The position numbers were made by a program, and so were the translations under genes. Below, in pieces: positions 40,453 to 64,000 of a DNA stretch of 64,000 nucleotides. Position 1 is the stretch's first letter; each line of letters opens with the position of its first letter. Source of the DNA: Torymus aiolomorphi (taxonomy: Eukaryota > Arthropoda > Insecta > Hymenoptera > Torymidae); the NCBI GenBank assembly GCA_036365515.1, contig CM070875.1, positions 2,453,001-2,517,000 of the forward strand, written 5' to 3'. The notes beneath the pieces were generated by a model, which worked only from the letters and a program-made list of their open reading frames with translations, did no database searches and was not told the origin of the DNA.

Positions 40453-41100
40453 AATTCAACATATATACAAATCGAATGGCATATAGTCGGGGAATTCACT
40501 TGTATATATACTGGGAAAATAGAGCGCGTGATGCGTGCGCTAATTGCGACGACACGCATCACGCGGGGAAATTGCCTGCGACTATAATCGCGCGCACCAT
40601 CCCTGCAGGATATTCAATACACCCACGTGCGCACACATTCCTATACACTTGTGTGTATGTGTGTGTACATATCGCGAATTCGTGACGCGCATTCATGCTC
40701 GCGGCACAATAAATCATCTCGCCGCGATAACGCGCCGCTGTGGCCGAGTTTAAATCACGGGGACGCGCGGGCTTCCGAAAAAGCAGCGATGTATAATAGA
40801 GAGGGGAGGGTGGGGGGGGGGGGCGAGAATCGGAATTGTTACACGAGTAATAAGATCTACCGCGAGTGTTGCGCGTGAGGTGCATGAGAATCAGAGTGCG
40901 GGAATGGCGGCGCGCGTGTACAGAGAGTCGCGAGATAATGTGGGTAGGTATATATACGCGAGTGTACCAACGGTATGTGAGAGGAGGTGATGTGTATTGT
41001 CGAGGAGAGGCGCGCTCACGCTGAGTGGAGTGATTTATTTTGGGGGGTTGGGGAATATAATGGCAAAGTGGCGGCGCTTGCGTTTATATATCAGTGGTTT

Positions 41101-43040
41101 GGAATTTTAATTTTATTGTTTTTATTTGTTAACTATAATGCCGCATAGTGTAGCATTATAATATTTGTATGCTAGGTAATTATGAGCTAACTAGTTATAA
41201 TGTCGTCTTAATGGATCTAAATATGAGGCTGGCTATATGTGACGTCTAAATAGGTTTAGTTTCAAAACGACATTGTTTTTGCGGGTCGCGCAATCATTAA
41301 TTTTCCGCCTGCGGAAGGCTTTGTTTTGCTTCGTTACGGCGTCATTAGCATACGTGGCAAAAAAGTATTCTCTCGTAATCGGTATTTTTGTAATTTAGGA
41401 GATGATTAGGTGTGCGCGCGATCCGTGATGTTTTGAAACCAAATCCTTATACAATTGGGGGAACGAGGAGAAGGATAAGTTGAATAAATAAAGTACATGG
41501 AGACATTGAACATGTTAATTGTTTACACAGGTAACATACAAGCGTTTTACATATAAATTAAACTTACATTTATACAATTTTTACAATGAATGAAACTTTA
41601 TTTAATTAACTCGCCGAAGCAGTACAACATCAAGTTACATGTACAGATACACTATGATGAATAATTATGTATAATAATGTATATTCAAGCAGCAGAGTTT
41701 ATCAAAAAAATGCGCAAAACAAAAATAAATCAAAGTAAGGCGTAAATAAAAAGTATATTATGCACTGTGTAAACAAAAGCGTCAACGTCAGGGAAGACAA
41801 AAGTTATATGCGAGGCGCATGAAACATTGAAAAACAAATTGCAGAATGCACGGCGCAGCGGAAAGTTTGTGCATAAAAAAACCCGCAACTCAACGGCGTT
41901 TGTGGACACAAAAAAAAAAACGTCTACTGCCCGCGCGCGAACGTCAATGAACAAAAAGAGTGCATCGACTTAGAAACGCGCGCGCGCACAATCACTTAGA
42001 GTTTGCGTTTTTTCGTACATTTCATTTATATATGTGTAAAAAATAAACTCGTTCGCGAAACCGTGAACTGCGACGCGAGCAGAGAATAAAACTAACTTGG
42101 CATTGGCAAATTTAAACGAAAAAGAAAAGTGTGGAATGTGGATTTATTCAAAGTGAAAAATAGAATGAGGAGTATAATTGTCAGCTGCGTGCATTTATAT
42201 TAATAAAAAGGCTATTCATTAAGGTGCAAACATAATGAAAGCGAAGTTGATAAAGGAGAGAGCGAGAGAAAGTCGTCTAATTAAAAAGTAATTATCGCAG
42301 CTGTAATGAAAATATCTTTTTCCTCAGATCGTTAATATTTAACTCTTTGCCCCAAGACCCTTTTCCATTAACGGAACTCCTTTTATGCTCAGCCAGCGCC
42401 ACCCCTACTTCTTCTTCCTTTCCCACCCTCCACCCTTCAATCATTTTTATTTCATTTATTATTGCATTATCTCTACATTTACATTCTTTTTTTTCATCGT
42501 TATATTGAACATAATTACAGTTTAAAATGTGTACTAATACATCTTTCATGAGCCACTACACAGTGTTTGATGATTATCTAATACATCGACAGGTGCAACT
42601 ACATATCGATATTCGAGAGGTTCGACTAAGTATATGAATCTACATAAAGTTTTCAACTACGTATGTATGTATATATATAGATTTATAAATGTGAGTAAAT
42701 TTCTCAAATGCGCTAACGATAAACAGGCATAACACCAAGATACATCAACACCTAAAAATGATATACATCCTCATTACACATTAACATGATACTCCTTTCT
42801 CGTTTTATTATTTCAGCCGAACACAACATCGAAACGATAAATTATGAACGGATCGCCGTGGGACGACGGCCCTTCTGCATTATTTATCTACAGTGAAAAC
42901 TCGTTTCATACATAAAATATCAACGAGGCCGTGTTAGTTTCTAATATACTAGCGCGGTATACAATGTACGCGTATATTACACAACTTTATGAGCTCTATA
43001 CCACGAAAAAAATAGATGAGAAAAACAGAAACGCAGTAAA
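41101..43040. other. AT-rich gene-free stretch with one possible small exon
   Basis: A strong acceptor (attatttcag) ends at 42816 and is followed by ATG at 42844, opening MNGSPWDDGPSALFIY before a possible donor at 42893. An 85-aa minus frame (42549-42292) is Lys/Glu-rich and unrecognised. Neither is called as a gene. Confidence 0.35.
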
Positions 43041-43041
43041 A

Positions 43042-43046
<5 letters not shown>

Positions 43047-43113
<67 letters not shown>
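43047..43113. repeat. (CT)n microsatellite
   Basis: A pure CT run just left of the 43.3-45.6 kb island. Confidence 0.95.
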
Positions 43114-43117
<4 letters not shown>

Positions 43118-43343
43118 GCATTCTAATCGCGCGAGCGCGTTGTTTTATGTAAGTAACTTTCGCCGTTACGTACTTCCACGAAGAAAGAAAAAAATATCTT
43201 TCGGCGTGGCAAAGTCGCATATCAACCATTTACACGCGCTAATCTAATTAGCATGTTTAAATTAAAAAAAAAAAATGACACGGAATATAATTGGATGAGA
43301 CTCCTCGAAAGCTTTTACTGCGTGCTATATATACACCCTTCAG

Positions 43344-43484
43344 CCGCCAAACCCCACACCAGCAGCATAACGTCAACATATCAGCAAATAGCAACATTAA
43401 CATCAACACCAACAACAAACAGCAACAACAACATCAAGAAAGTGAGAATGATAATACAACGTCGACTTCACAGCCATATAAAGG
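43344..43484 (+). CDS. Candidate Asn/Gln-rich exon, plus strand
   Basis: After acceptor acacccttcag, one frame reads RQTPHQQHNVNISANS, then an Asn/Gln-rich stretch (NTNNKQQQQHQESENDN) and TTSTSQPYK. It ends AAAG|GTCGTA, a weak donor. An alternative donor GTGAGA lies at 43441. Its exit phase (1) fits the exon at 44704. Runs of CAA/AAC codons can arise from simple repeats, so this may be non-coding. Confidence 0.3.
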
Positions 43485-44449
43485 TCGTATATTATAATAT
43501 AATACATAATACACACACTCATATGCATAATAAGCAGCAAAACATGTGTGTATGTGATGGAGGGAACTGCACGCCCGAGCTCACACACTGTGTTATCTCA
43601 GTCCTCCTTCTCTTTCTCCACCACGTCGTCGTCGTCGTCTGCTGCTGCACTCCGCCGCTGCACGAGCTCATCGTCGTCGGCGCATCCTGCACAGGCGGCG
43701 AGACGCGCGGCCATACCAATAACGACTTACACCACCACCACCTGCACCTCCTCCTCATGCATCATCATCATCGTCGTCGTCGCTGCTGCTGCTGCGGCTT
43801 CGGCGGCCGCGCGTCACGCACATCCCCGGATGCGACGAGTGTACATCTATCTATATGTACCTATATTATCCACCACACAACCAACCGATCGTCAAGAGTG
43901 AGAGAGAGAGACGGGAAATTCCGCTTCCGCGGCGCGCGAATTCCGGTCACGCACTGGCATTTCTCGCTTGCGGCGCACTCTCTCTGACTCTGTCGGTCTC
44001 GGTCTCTATCCCTCCCTCTCGCTCGCTCGCTCTCTGGCCAGGGTATTTCCGTCTCTCGTGTGCTCGTGCGCGCCCCCGATCGCGCAGCAGCAACCCTCTA
44101 TCTCTCGCGGGCTCTCTGCCTGACTGCCGCCCCCTTCTCTCCCACCTTCTCTTTTATATGTAGGTAGTATATGCATGTATATATAGGTATTATAAACAGA
44201 GGCATCACGAGCCACCGAGGCGATGGTTAATCGCGAGGAGGTATACAAGGTGCGGGTATATAGTATAGGGCTCTGGCTGACGCGAGTGCAGCTGCTTTTA
44301 CTGCCAGATGCGCGGCTGCCGAGTGTATGGCTGTGACTACTGGAGGACGACGACGACGATGATGATCTCTGTGTATGTGGAGGTATTATGTAGGTGTGGG
44401 ACTGCGGGCTGTAAACAGCGTGCGTATAAAAGTAGAGCCGTAAAAATGA

Positions 44450-44452
<3 letters not shown>

Positions 44453-44520
<68 letters not shown>
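44453..44520. repeat. (GA)n microsatellite
   Basis: A pure GA run about 180 bp before the orphan exon at 44704. Confidence 0.95.
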
Positions 44521-44523
<3 letters not shown>

Positions 44524-44703
44524 GTGAGGAGGGCACACTTCTCAACCCACGCGTATATCTACATACCCACACAGAGTAGGGCTTGAAAAATCGAATTTAC
44601 CGTGCATATATATACATATTCCCTCCTTCGCCGACACACATGCAGACTAACACAGATGCACACGTTATGTAGCAACGCTGATGCACTCTATACTCACGTC
44701 TAG

Positions 44704-44865
44704 GGGCTGTCGGCGAGGCCTATCCAAGCAGCGCTCGCTATAACAGCCGGCAGTTCTTCGGGCAGCCTGCGCCCTCCGCCTCATCGTCGTCCTCGTCGTC
44801 TCTGCCTCAGGCATCGACGATTATCTCATCACCGCCGGCGGCAGACTCACACCGCGCATACGAAG
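44704..44865 (+). CDS. Orphan internal exon, Ser/Pro/Ala-rich, of an unidentified plus-strand gene
   Basis: It lies between acceptor ctcacgtctag and donor CGAAG|GTATTA, 162 nt, phase 1 at both ends. The open frame encodes AVGEAYPSSARYNSRQFFGQ, then a Ser-rich run, then ISSPPAADSHRAYE. It has no ATG, so a start-to-stop search would miss it. The composition looks like a disordered region of a regulatory protein. The candidate exon at 43344-43484 ends in the matching phase, so the two could be consecutive. No domain is visible and the gene is unidentified. Confidence 0.45.
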
Positions 44866-45499
44866 GTATTACACATACTTACATGCACGCAGACGCGCGC
44901 GGGTCGCGTGTATGGCTATACAAACCCGTCGTCGCGCCCCGGAGAGCAGCAGCGGAGATAGAAGCCGCAGCCAGCTGACATGTCAGCCGCGCGCGCACTG
45001 TCTCTGTGTCCCTCCCACGCACATACACACACACAAACACGCCTGCGCAGCAGAGATTGGTTTGTAAAGTATCCTGCACACGACGATGATGATGGATATA
45101 AGGAAAAAATATATATAAACGAGGATGAGGAGACACGCAGACACGGAGTGTGTCTATAACCTCTCTCTCGGCGGTGACAGCCGCGAAGAAACTCCGAGAG
45201 AGCCACGACGAGAGGATTAGTATATAATATATATAGGTATATATAATGTGTGTCGAGCGAGTGAGTGAGAGAAAAATAGAAGGCCGCATGCGCCGTAGCA
45301 GAAGACGTGAGCGCGCGCGCATACACAAGTTGGCTGGCCGCTGTTGCGCCTCGAGTATCACTCGGTTTTTGCTGAATGGGAGAGAATAGAGGGAGGATTT
45401 GCTCTCTACACGATGCACACGCGGGAGAGAGAGAGAGATAGTGAGTAAGTGAATCGGCCGGGGGTGCGATTGATGGCCGAGTCCACGGGGCATGCGGGG

Positions 45500-46841
45500 A
45501 GGAAGAAGGGGTAAGTAGATGAGGGCCGGGATTATTACGGCCGAAGGAGATTTTAGATCAACAGATTGTGAGAGTGATTTTGGAATTGAGTTATTACGTG
45601 AATGATGAAATTCAAATTAACTGTAATGTCTTTTTACTTTAAATAAAGGAAATTGTGGAGTTATTTGTACAAAGTATTATTTACTTGTGATAATTGTAAA
45701 CAAAATAAGAGGGTAAGTAATGGCTATTTTCAGTTTAAGAATGATGAACCTTGTAATTTGTAAGTATTTTACAATTTTATTTAACCATCAACTTTTATTA
45801 ATTTATTACAGTGGTATAATAAAAATAATATAAAATGAAAATCGGATGCGAAACGTAAAAAAAATTAAATTTTTAATTCCTTAAAAGAATGCGTATCACG
45901 GTTTTCAAATACTATTAGATATGTAATCTCATTTCTTATCAAGCCAATAACAATTTCCACAATAATTTTCACGATTAATAATGATTATATTACTTTTTTT
46001 CGATAAATACGTTTACTTATCTTTTATTTCATTCAATTCCTTAAGGGTTAACATTCTTCCTCAATGATACGTGTTAAAGATCGTTTTTTTTTTCTTCTTT
46101 TAAATAAATTCAAGATCTGAAAGGTTCTACTAATATTCTTTGTGAATAAACAAGATATTTGTATCCAGTTGCTTGCACATGTATTTCAACATACATTATA
46201 ATGACTTTGATATACAGACAAAAGCCACAAATCTTTGCTTTCATTTTTCATTTTACTCGATAAAACTCGAACAAAGTATACATTTTCCCATAACAAAGTT
46301 TCAGCCCATGCTTTTTGGTACTTGTATAATCGTCTGCAGAATCACTGTCATGAAGTTTTGTCAATGAACCAGAGGCATTGTCGATTATATGGTCAACATT
46401 AGGCGAAACAATGATGCTAAAGAGACAGGAGACTCATCCTCCATTCTAAAGAGAGCTCATACGCACGCCAAATATCCGCGTATTGAAAAGTCCGCTAACT
46501 ACTATTTAACGACAGTTGCACTCGATGTTATAAAGTATAAACAACATACTTAGTTATTGTTATTATCGTTTTTCAATGCGCGGTCATATTGACAGATTTC
46601 CACTTAATCTCATAAAAGCTATATAGGTATATTCTGTTTTTTTTCGCAATGATTCACCACGTAAGTCAAACTCAAACTGTATTGAAGACAAGTGTGTTAT
46701 ATCTCTACGGCATCAGTGTTAAGCATACATTCTTTGTTTTTATTCTTCTCTCTTTTACTGAGTTAAGGTACAATAACTTCAAGTGATTTCGTCGCATTCG
46801 CAAGTGTACATGATCATAACAAAACCATATTTCATTTTTCT
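45500..46841. other. AT-rich gene-free stretch upstream of the AP-2 mu poly(A) site
   Basis: Starts at a strong GTAAGT donor near 45512, preceded by ATG at 45473 (MAESTGHAGRKKG); this may be a first exon of an unknown transcript. The rest is AT-rich with nothing supported. Confidence 0.35.
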
Positions 46842-46847
46842 TTTATT
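46842..46847 (-). terminator. Poly(A) signal of AP-2 mu
   Basis: A canonical AATAAA on the minus strand lies 43 nt beyond the stop codon. More distal sites are possible, because the AT-rich sequence continues toward 46 kb. Confidence 0.45.
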
Positions 46848-46889
46848 GAGATTACTCGTTTACTAATAACGAATGAATCGAAGGAGTAT

Positions 46890-49003
46890 TTAGCATCTCG
46901 TCTCGTAGAGGCCACTTCGGCCGATGTACCTGACCCATTTAATGACATCGTGATCAGAGTAGTTCAGCTTCGATTCGAAGACCTTAAGATAGCGAACCTT
47001 GAATCCCGATGGAGCGAATGGTACTTCGAAGTTCATGGATATCGGAGGACGCGTCCACTTTTTCTTTGTGTCCGTCTCCAGCAAGTCAATCTCGGCTGAG
47101 AGCTGTGTCTCTTTCATGCCAGCCATGCGCTTTATCTTCCATACGATAGCGTTCTCAGAGGCCTTGTACTTCGCCTTGCCCTTCAGGCAGATCAGCTGAA
47201 CTCCCGCCGTATTCAAAGGCGTCGGTACGCGCACCTCGATTTTCTGTCCCAGCAAAGATGGCTTGAAATTCGACTTCAGTACAGCTTTAACTTCCATCTT
47301 GGTGCGTCCGACCTCTCGAACCAATGGAATCACGCGGAACGGCAATGAAATATCTTTCGTTGTGCGATACCTTTAAATTATTTGAATGGTTAAGTTGTAT
47401 TCAATACGAACGTTTTAAAATGATTTGAAGTTTTAGAAATTAGTTGAGAAATATTGAAATTCAGGTACAAGTAAGAATGAGGATTGTATTACATCAAAAT
47501 ATGTACCTCATCAACTCAAACTCTCCATCTGGTGGTATAAAACTAATGGAATGTTCTGTTTCAAATTTGGACAGCTTCACACACTGATGAAACTGGCAAT
47601 CATCAATCACAACTACAGGCTTTCCAGATCGAGCTCCAGTTGGATCATCACCACCTACATTTCCTAATCCTCCTCCGCTGCTTCCTTTCATACCTTTAGC
47701 CTCCATTACAATTTTATCATTGATTCCAAATTTACACTCAGGCATACCAGACAAATAAGATTTCATTACAACCTGAGAAAAGTTGGTGTTTTTAGTAAAT
47801 GTAATCAATGCATAATGTATTAAAGTAGTAGGGCAAAATATTTACCTTTCCAGCTACATGAGCACTGAGAACTTGTCCTTGAGGACTCATTAATAAATTA
47901 ACATATTCTAATACATCAAGGAAAAGTTCGTTACGTCTATATTTGATTCCCTCCCTTCTCCAGCCAATTTGTCCAGTTACTTGTGATGTTATTTGTGCTT
48001 GTTCCTCCTTTGTAGCAGACTTTACTCCTTGTTGCGTTATGAAGGTCTTCAATACTCCAGTGTCGCAGTTTTGGGGGTAACCAAAGTCAAGAATTTCTGA
48101 AAGACATGATTACAAATTATATATTTCATAGGTAACAAACAAATATTGAAGTTACAAGAAAACTAGTAGTCATAATACTTAAAGTCTAATGATCTAGAGA
48201 AATTTTATATAGTTCTTTTTGTACTACTTTTAGAAATAGTAAAAATAAGAATCATTTATTTATTTATTAACAAATGGGTAATGATACCTTTTAAAGAGAA
48301 ACAAACACATATATTTTTAAAGATTTTAATTCGGTATCTTGACAAAAAAATTAAAAGAATGTTTTTGATAACTTCATTGTATATGTTTTTACTTTCAAAT
48401 GACTCATGAGCTACTCCGATAAGGTTTATAAAATGTACACAATATTCTAATTTAGATCTATTTAAATTTTGTTTATATGCTCAATTAAAACTATTCAAGT
48501 TATCTTTATGTGAAAATTCCAAATGAAATTTCAATTTGTTCCATATGCAAATATGAATCAAGGTTTGAGACCTAATTTAACCATTTGTAGTAAAATCAAA
48601 CTAAAAATTTATTTCCTATTTTCATAAACAATATTATAGCTTTTGGGATAAATTTATGCTTACCATCAAGAAGTTCATAAATCAAAACAAAGTTGTTCTT
48701 AATGTTTTCTTCGGAAATCTTTCCAAAGTAGGATTGCATGACATCAATGATCTTAAGAAGAAATTCGAACACCATGGCAGCATTAACATTCTGCTTCGTA
48801 ACTGCAGCAAGCCAAATATTGGCTCTCTTAATGTGGAAGAATGAGGTCCTAGCGATATTGGTCACTGGCGAGCGTACCTGTTGCCTGGCATGGATGACAT
48901 TGACGCGAAATGCATCCACTGCATTGCGTCCAATATCATCACGGTACACTCGGGAGATGAGGACCTCTCCCTTGTGATTGTAGACAAACAAACCACCAAT
49001 CAT
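46890..49003 (-). CDS. AP-2mu: AP-2 complex subunit mu (clathrin adaptor medium chain), complete, four coding exons
   Basis: Coding exons on the minus strand are 49003-48664, 48096-47846, 47772-47507 and 47370-46890. All junctions are GT-AG and in phase, giving 445 aa, close to the ~435 aa of animal AP-2 mu. Residues 1-140 are the longin-like N-terminal domain, beginning [18 protein letters not shown]. The C-terminal mu-homology domain, which binds YxxPhi sorting signals and PIP2, runs from about 170 to the end (ending [14 protein letters not shown]). Thr154 in the context [12 protein letters not shown] matches the Thr phosphorylated by AAK1/NAK kinases in mammals. The family member works at the plasma membrane in clathrin-mediated endocytosis. 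A Gly-rich insert precedes [16 protein letters not shown] 5'UTR intron is likely, with its acceptor just above 49041. The gene is divergent from the K2P channel gene. The reading frame is intact, and the family's near-invariant sequence makes the call very secure. Confidence 0.98.
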
Positions 49004-50110
49004 CTTGGCGGATGCGGTGATTTGATTTTACTAGTCTATACCTGAAACAGAATTTTGAATTAACTACTGTATTAAAAACAGTGAAATAAATATAAGTGTA
49101 ATTTATATTGATTTTTAGCTTTAATAGTTCATTTAAGGCTGCACATAATAGCATGTGATCATGACCTTACAGCTAAATTTAATCAATAAGAAATATACAA
49201 TATAATCAATATTTGATACTTCATAAGTAAAATTATTCAAGAAGTAGCTACAGATCAACACCAGACAACTCACAGTGGCCGAGCACTAAAGAGCTAATTG
49301 GAGAATTGTAAAAGAAATAATGCCAGCCTGATCTTTGCGTTACATTCAACGATAGTTTCATATCACTAATGGTTATCAATTGCTATCATAAGCGTCTGGT
49401 GCATGCGTGCGAGCTCATACTGCGAGACAAACTTTTTCGCCCACTTATAATATCGCTGCTCTGAATCCACGTACAAATAAATAACCCGCTAATTATCGCC
49501 TATACTAGGTTTAGAGACCTCGATTCTGTGTGGAGAAAAACCACTACTCTACCACGACTATACTTACTATCCACGTATTACACAGCACCACAGTCGTTCA
49601 GTGATGTACTGCTGCTACTGCTCCGAGGATACATAACTAATTGACGTGTAATTGAATTCGAAGCCGAGAGAAGGGCTATCACGTCGATATACTTACGCCC
49701 CATTCTATAAATGACACTTCCGAGCTCCCGAGACAGTCGACTAAGAAGAGAGCGAGATAGAGATAGAGAGGAGAGAAGTTTCGGCCTCTTTGGCAAACGT
49801 TGGCCCGCTATATTATCGATCTGCCGGAGCGCGCAGCCGTTCGTACGTTCGTTCTGCTCCTCCATCAACACACATAGCCCGTACATTCTTAAACTCGCGT
49901 AATGCAAGAGTGTACAGAAGAGATGTATTACTTACACATAACTGAGCTGGCAACGGGAGAGTCGAGCAAAAGAAAAGGCTCGAGGACCGTGGCCGCAAAC
50001 GAAAAAGCACACACGAAACACTCCTGTGGCTATCTGTCCGCTCGGTCGACACTGCTGCTGCTAGCACGGCCCACTTGCCAGTACCAACCTAATGACCCTA
50101 ACAAAACGGC
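49004..50110 (-). promoter_or_regulatory. AP-2 mu 5'UTR, leader intron and promoter region
   Basis: A pyrimidine-rich acceptor (ctgtttcag) on the minus strand ends at 49042, so the ATG exon carries about 38 nt of leader. Two strong donors lie upstream on the same strand: GTAAGT after 49936 and GTAAGT near 49694. Either could end a non-coding first exon, so alternative leader exons are possible. The GC-rich stretch around 49.7-50.1 kb is the likely promoter. No TATA box was obvious. The exact transcription start is an inference. Confidence 0.5.
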
Positions 50111-50869
50111 GAGTAGGAGAGAGAGAGATCAGAGTGCGTGACGTAGTCACGGCCGAGAGAGCGACACCCACTTCCCACCACTACGCTAACCATGCGTGCA
50201 CCCACATTTTTATCAATCTACCCCTCGTCCCGTAAATATCCACTGCTTATAGAAAACCTGATAAACCCAATTTTACCTAGGGACGAAAACGATAGTCGAC
50301 AAGTAGTTTCGAAGAAAAAACAAAGGAACGACGATGGGAATGGGGTATAGCGGGTAGCGGCTCTCGCTTGACTCCAATATACCTATACGCAGTCGCAGCC
50401 GTGCGACTGGCGCTACTGCGCTGGCGCCGATTTGAATGCGCTATACGGCGAGACGAGAGAGATGTGATGCTGCTTGCCTGCTCTCTGTTTCCGCGGGGTA
50501 TATTCCTCATCTCCGAAATCTCGGGCTATAGTCGCTCGTTAACCACTTGCTCGATCGCGGCTCCCGATATTATCATCGGCGTCGTCGCACGCCCGCACGA
50601 ATGCTGCGGTCAACCGTTGAACGATGACGAGGACGTGATTTTTTTTTTAAAGGATAACGCGTAGGAAGTTCAAGCGGATATAGTTGTTTTTTAAAGCTTT
50701 CTTTGGTATACGGGGAAATGGTCAAGTAGATAGATTGAGTAATTTCGCAGTGAGTGTACGGGGTATTTTGTGTAATATGTGGAAGAAACGAGTGAGAGAT
50801 AGCGATTAAGGCTGAAGTCTTGTTTTTTTTTTTATATAAGATTTGTGCGAATTTTCAATTCTGACAAAA

Positions 50870-62543
<11,674 letters not shown>

Positions 62544-62745
62544 AGGTCGCGCGGTGCGATTGCTCAAGAAGATTGTTGTTATATGTTATAATTGTGTATA
62601 CTTTTTTATATATGCGGGCCGCGCGACGATGTTTACGGTAATTCTGTTACATGATACTAAAAATATAAGGTGTATAACTATTTTAATATATATATATATA
62701 CTTCATACACTGCTCTAGTCATCGAAACGTTTTCTAATCAATTTT

Positions 62746-62751
62746 AATAAA
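62746..62751 (+). terminator. Poly(A) signal of the K2P gene
   Basis: AATAAA lies about 200 nt after the K2P stop codon, in AT-rich 3' sequence. It is the best-placed signal for the channel transcript. Confidence 0.55.
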
Positions 62752-63841
62752 AAGATGAAAATTACAAGTGGTTTTTGGTGTCTAAAATTATTTGGTGTAT
62801 CGACGTGACAATAAGTGGTTGAGGCGGGGTTATGGACTAATATTATGTACTGAATTACATAGTCGCCACAAGTTTTGCAATATTCATTATTTTTTCAGTT
62901 TTTAATTTTTGGTCATTGTTGTTATTTAAGCATGTTATTTAAACCCAAAGTATTCGAGGTATATTAAAAAGTCTAATTAAGCCGCTTCTTTCGAATTCAA
63001 TTCGATTTAATTCAATTAGATACATACATTTGTAAGTGAAATAGTTTTTCAAATATATTGGTGAATTTTCAGCTATAAAAACGAAAAAGGAACAGAATAT
63101 TTATTTTTGTCAGAAAATACAAAACCATCTACATTAAATCTGAATTACAATTTTTTTTGGAATTAAATGACATCTACCTATAAACTACTTTCAAACTCTC
63201 GAATCACTTGCCGCGCTCAATGCACGACTTCGACATATCACACGTGGCGTCATCACCTGGGGCTTTATCGAGATAAACAAAATTTAAGTGCTGTTTTTAT
63301 TTCTGACCAATCAGCGGCTGGAAATTTTTCAATAGCCAATCAAATTTCTCAACACCTCAAAAATTTCGCCTTGTACCGAACACTCGATAATAGGCCCGGT
63401 AGCCCCCTCAGCGGCAATCGACAACAAAAACGATCGAAATTCGAGATCGACCGATCGAGTATCGACGCCTTGCATCACAATTTCGCATGCGACTTTCACC
63501 CCCAGATGGCGTTGTTTACTGTTAAAAAAAAAATCCGTTATTACTTTTGGGCGCGCAAACGGCAGGACGCCGGACATTTTCTATTTCAAAAGGCGCCGCC
63601 AAGTGCCATCCACTGTGCTGCTTATATACCTGCTATGCGAGCCGACGTATGGCGTACACTGTACTGTAGCCAGAGTGTCGTGCATATGTATGCTGTATAG
63701 CAGCTGAGCTGAGGGAAGCAAGAAAATGCGCGAGTAAACATTTACGCGCATTTGCGTTCGCGTACGCAATACTTGTACACGAATCCGTTTTCTGCAACGG
63801 CTTTTCGATACGCATTTAACAACATAGTGCGGTATTTTTTT
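62752..63841. other. Intergenic region and upstream regulatory DNA
   Basis: AT-rich to about 63150. After that come CCAAT motifs, ATCGATA-like sites and CAGATGGCG, as in insect promoters. A 177-aa plus frame crosses it but shows no domain. Confidence 0.4.
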
Positions 63842-63896
63842 GGACCAATAGTAAGTAGTATAAAACTTCCAGTCGTTTCGCGCGCGTTTTTCACTC
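63842..63896 (+). promoter_or_regulatory. Candidate core promoter for a gene to the right of the window
   Basis: TATAAAA lies at 63859-63865, with CCAAT just upstream (63844) and an initiator-like TCACTC 34 nt after the TATA start (63891). Two more CCAAT motifs are near 63306 and 63336. The GC-rich sequence continues to the window end. Confidence 0.35.
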
Positions 63897-64000
63897 GTAC
63901 GTTCCGCGCGTCGCGTGTCAGCACGTTGTGTATATACTTATACAGACACATGCGTACAAGTCGTTGCGTGTGTAGGTGTATTTGTAAACGAGTGTATCGC

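Larger units (their letters stand above)
35730..41100. other. Chain of GC-rich islands
   Basis: Islands at about 36640-37260, 37440-39300 and 39380-41100. In 39121-39300 there are 67 G and 6 C. The foldback element at 40057 sits inside the last one. No exon is supported. Confidence 0.5.

Noticed and set aside
43253..43987. 244-aa plus-strand frame
   Set aside because: Mostly His, Cys and Val runs from CAC/GTC/TGC trinucleotide repeats. Only the first part could be an exon, and in a different frame.
63167..63700. 177-aa plus-strand frame with ATG
   Set aside because: It crosses CCAAT and other promoter-like motifs, and its composition (many His, Tyr, Arg, Cys) shows no domain. Promoter DNA is a better explanation.

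Overview
This is a eukaryotic, almost certainly insect, genomic window. The genes are spliced with GT-AG introns, two encode conserved animal proteins (clathrin adaptor AP-2 mu and a two-pore-domain K+ channel), and start contexts are insect-like (CAAAATG). Long (GA)n/(CT)n tracts and many small inverted-repeat transposons fill the rest. A hymenopteran, perhaps a parasitoid wasp, is my best guess from overall texture; the sequence alone does not prove the species.

Layout. 1-22 kb has almost no protein coding sequence: AT-rich stretches alternate with GC-rich islands of 0.7-2 kb, and the only convincing coding piece is one Asn/Ser-rich exon on the minus strand (13342-13600). 22.29-24.40 kb holds two closely spaced plus-strand genes for small single-pass membrane proteins that I do not recognise. 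24.8-43 kb is again island/AT-rich alternation with microsatellites and inverted-repeat elements. 43.3-44.9 kb holds two phase-compatible plus-strand candidate exons of an unidentified gene. 46.89-49.0 kb is the complete coding region of AP-2 mu (minus strand, four coding exons, 445 aa). 50.87-62.54 kb is a complete K2P channel (plus strand, seven coding exons, 409 aa), head-to-head with AP-2 mu. 63.2-64 kb looks like the promoter of a gene beyond the window.

Mobile DNA. The third K2P intron splits the first Gly codon of the first selectivity filter and holds a two-armed foldback element plus a nested set. The nested set is a tRNA-headed retroposon with a 15-bp target-site duplication and poly-A tail, into which a 144-bp MITE and a 985-bp foldback element have inserted. 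That foldback element has CACAGTG ends and a CGGCG duplication, the hallmarks of Transib, the relatives of the RAG recombinase. Two other foldback elements share an 82-bp core, and another is interrupted by a TTAA-flanked element.

Strand asymmetry. About two dozen GC-rich islands share one architecture: an A/C-rich, G-poor left flank, a CpG-rich centre and a G/T-rich, C-poor right flank. The skew switches sign at each island, as expected for a bidirectional promoter/enhancer or a replication initiation site. Most long (CT)n tracts lie left of centre and most long (GA)n tracts right of it. This is the least expected large-scale signal in the window.
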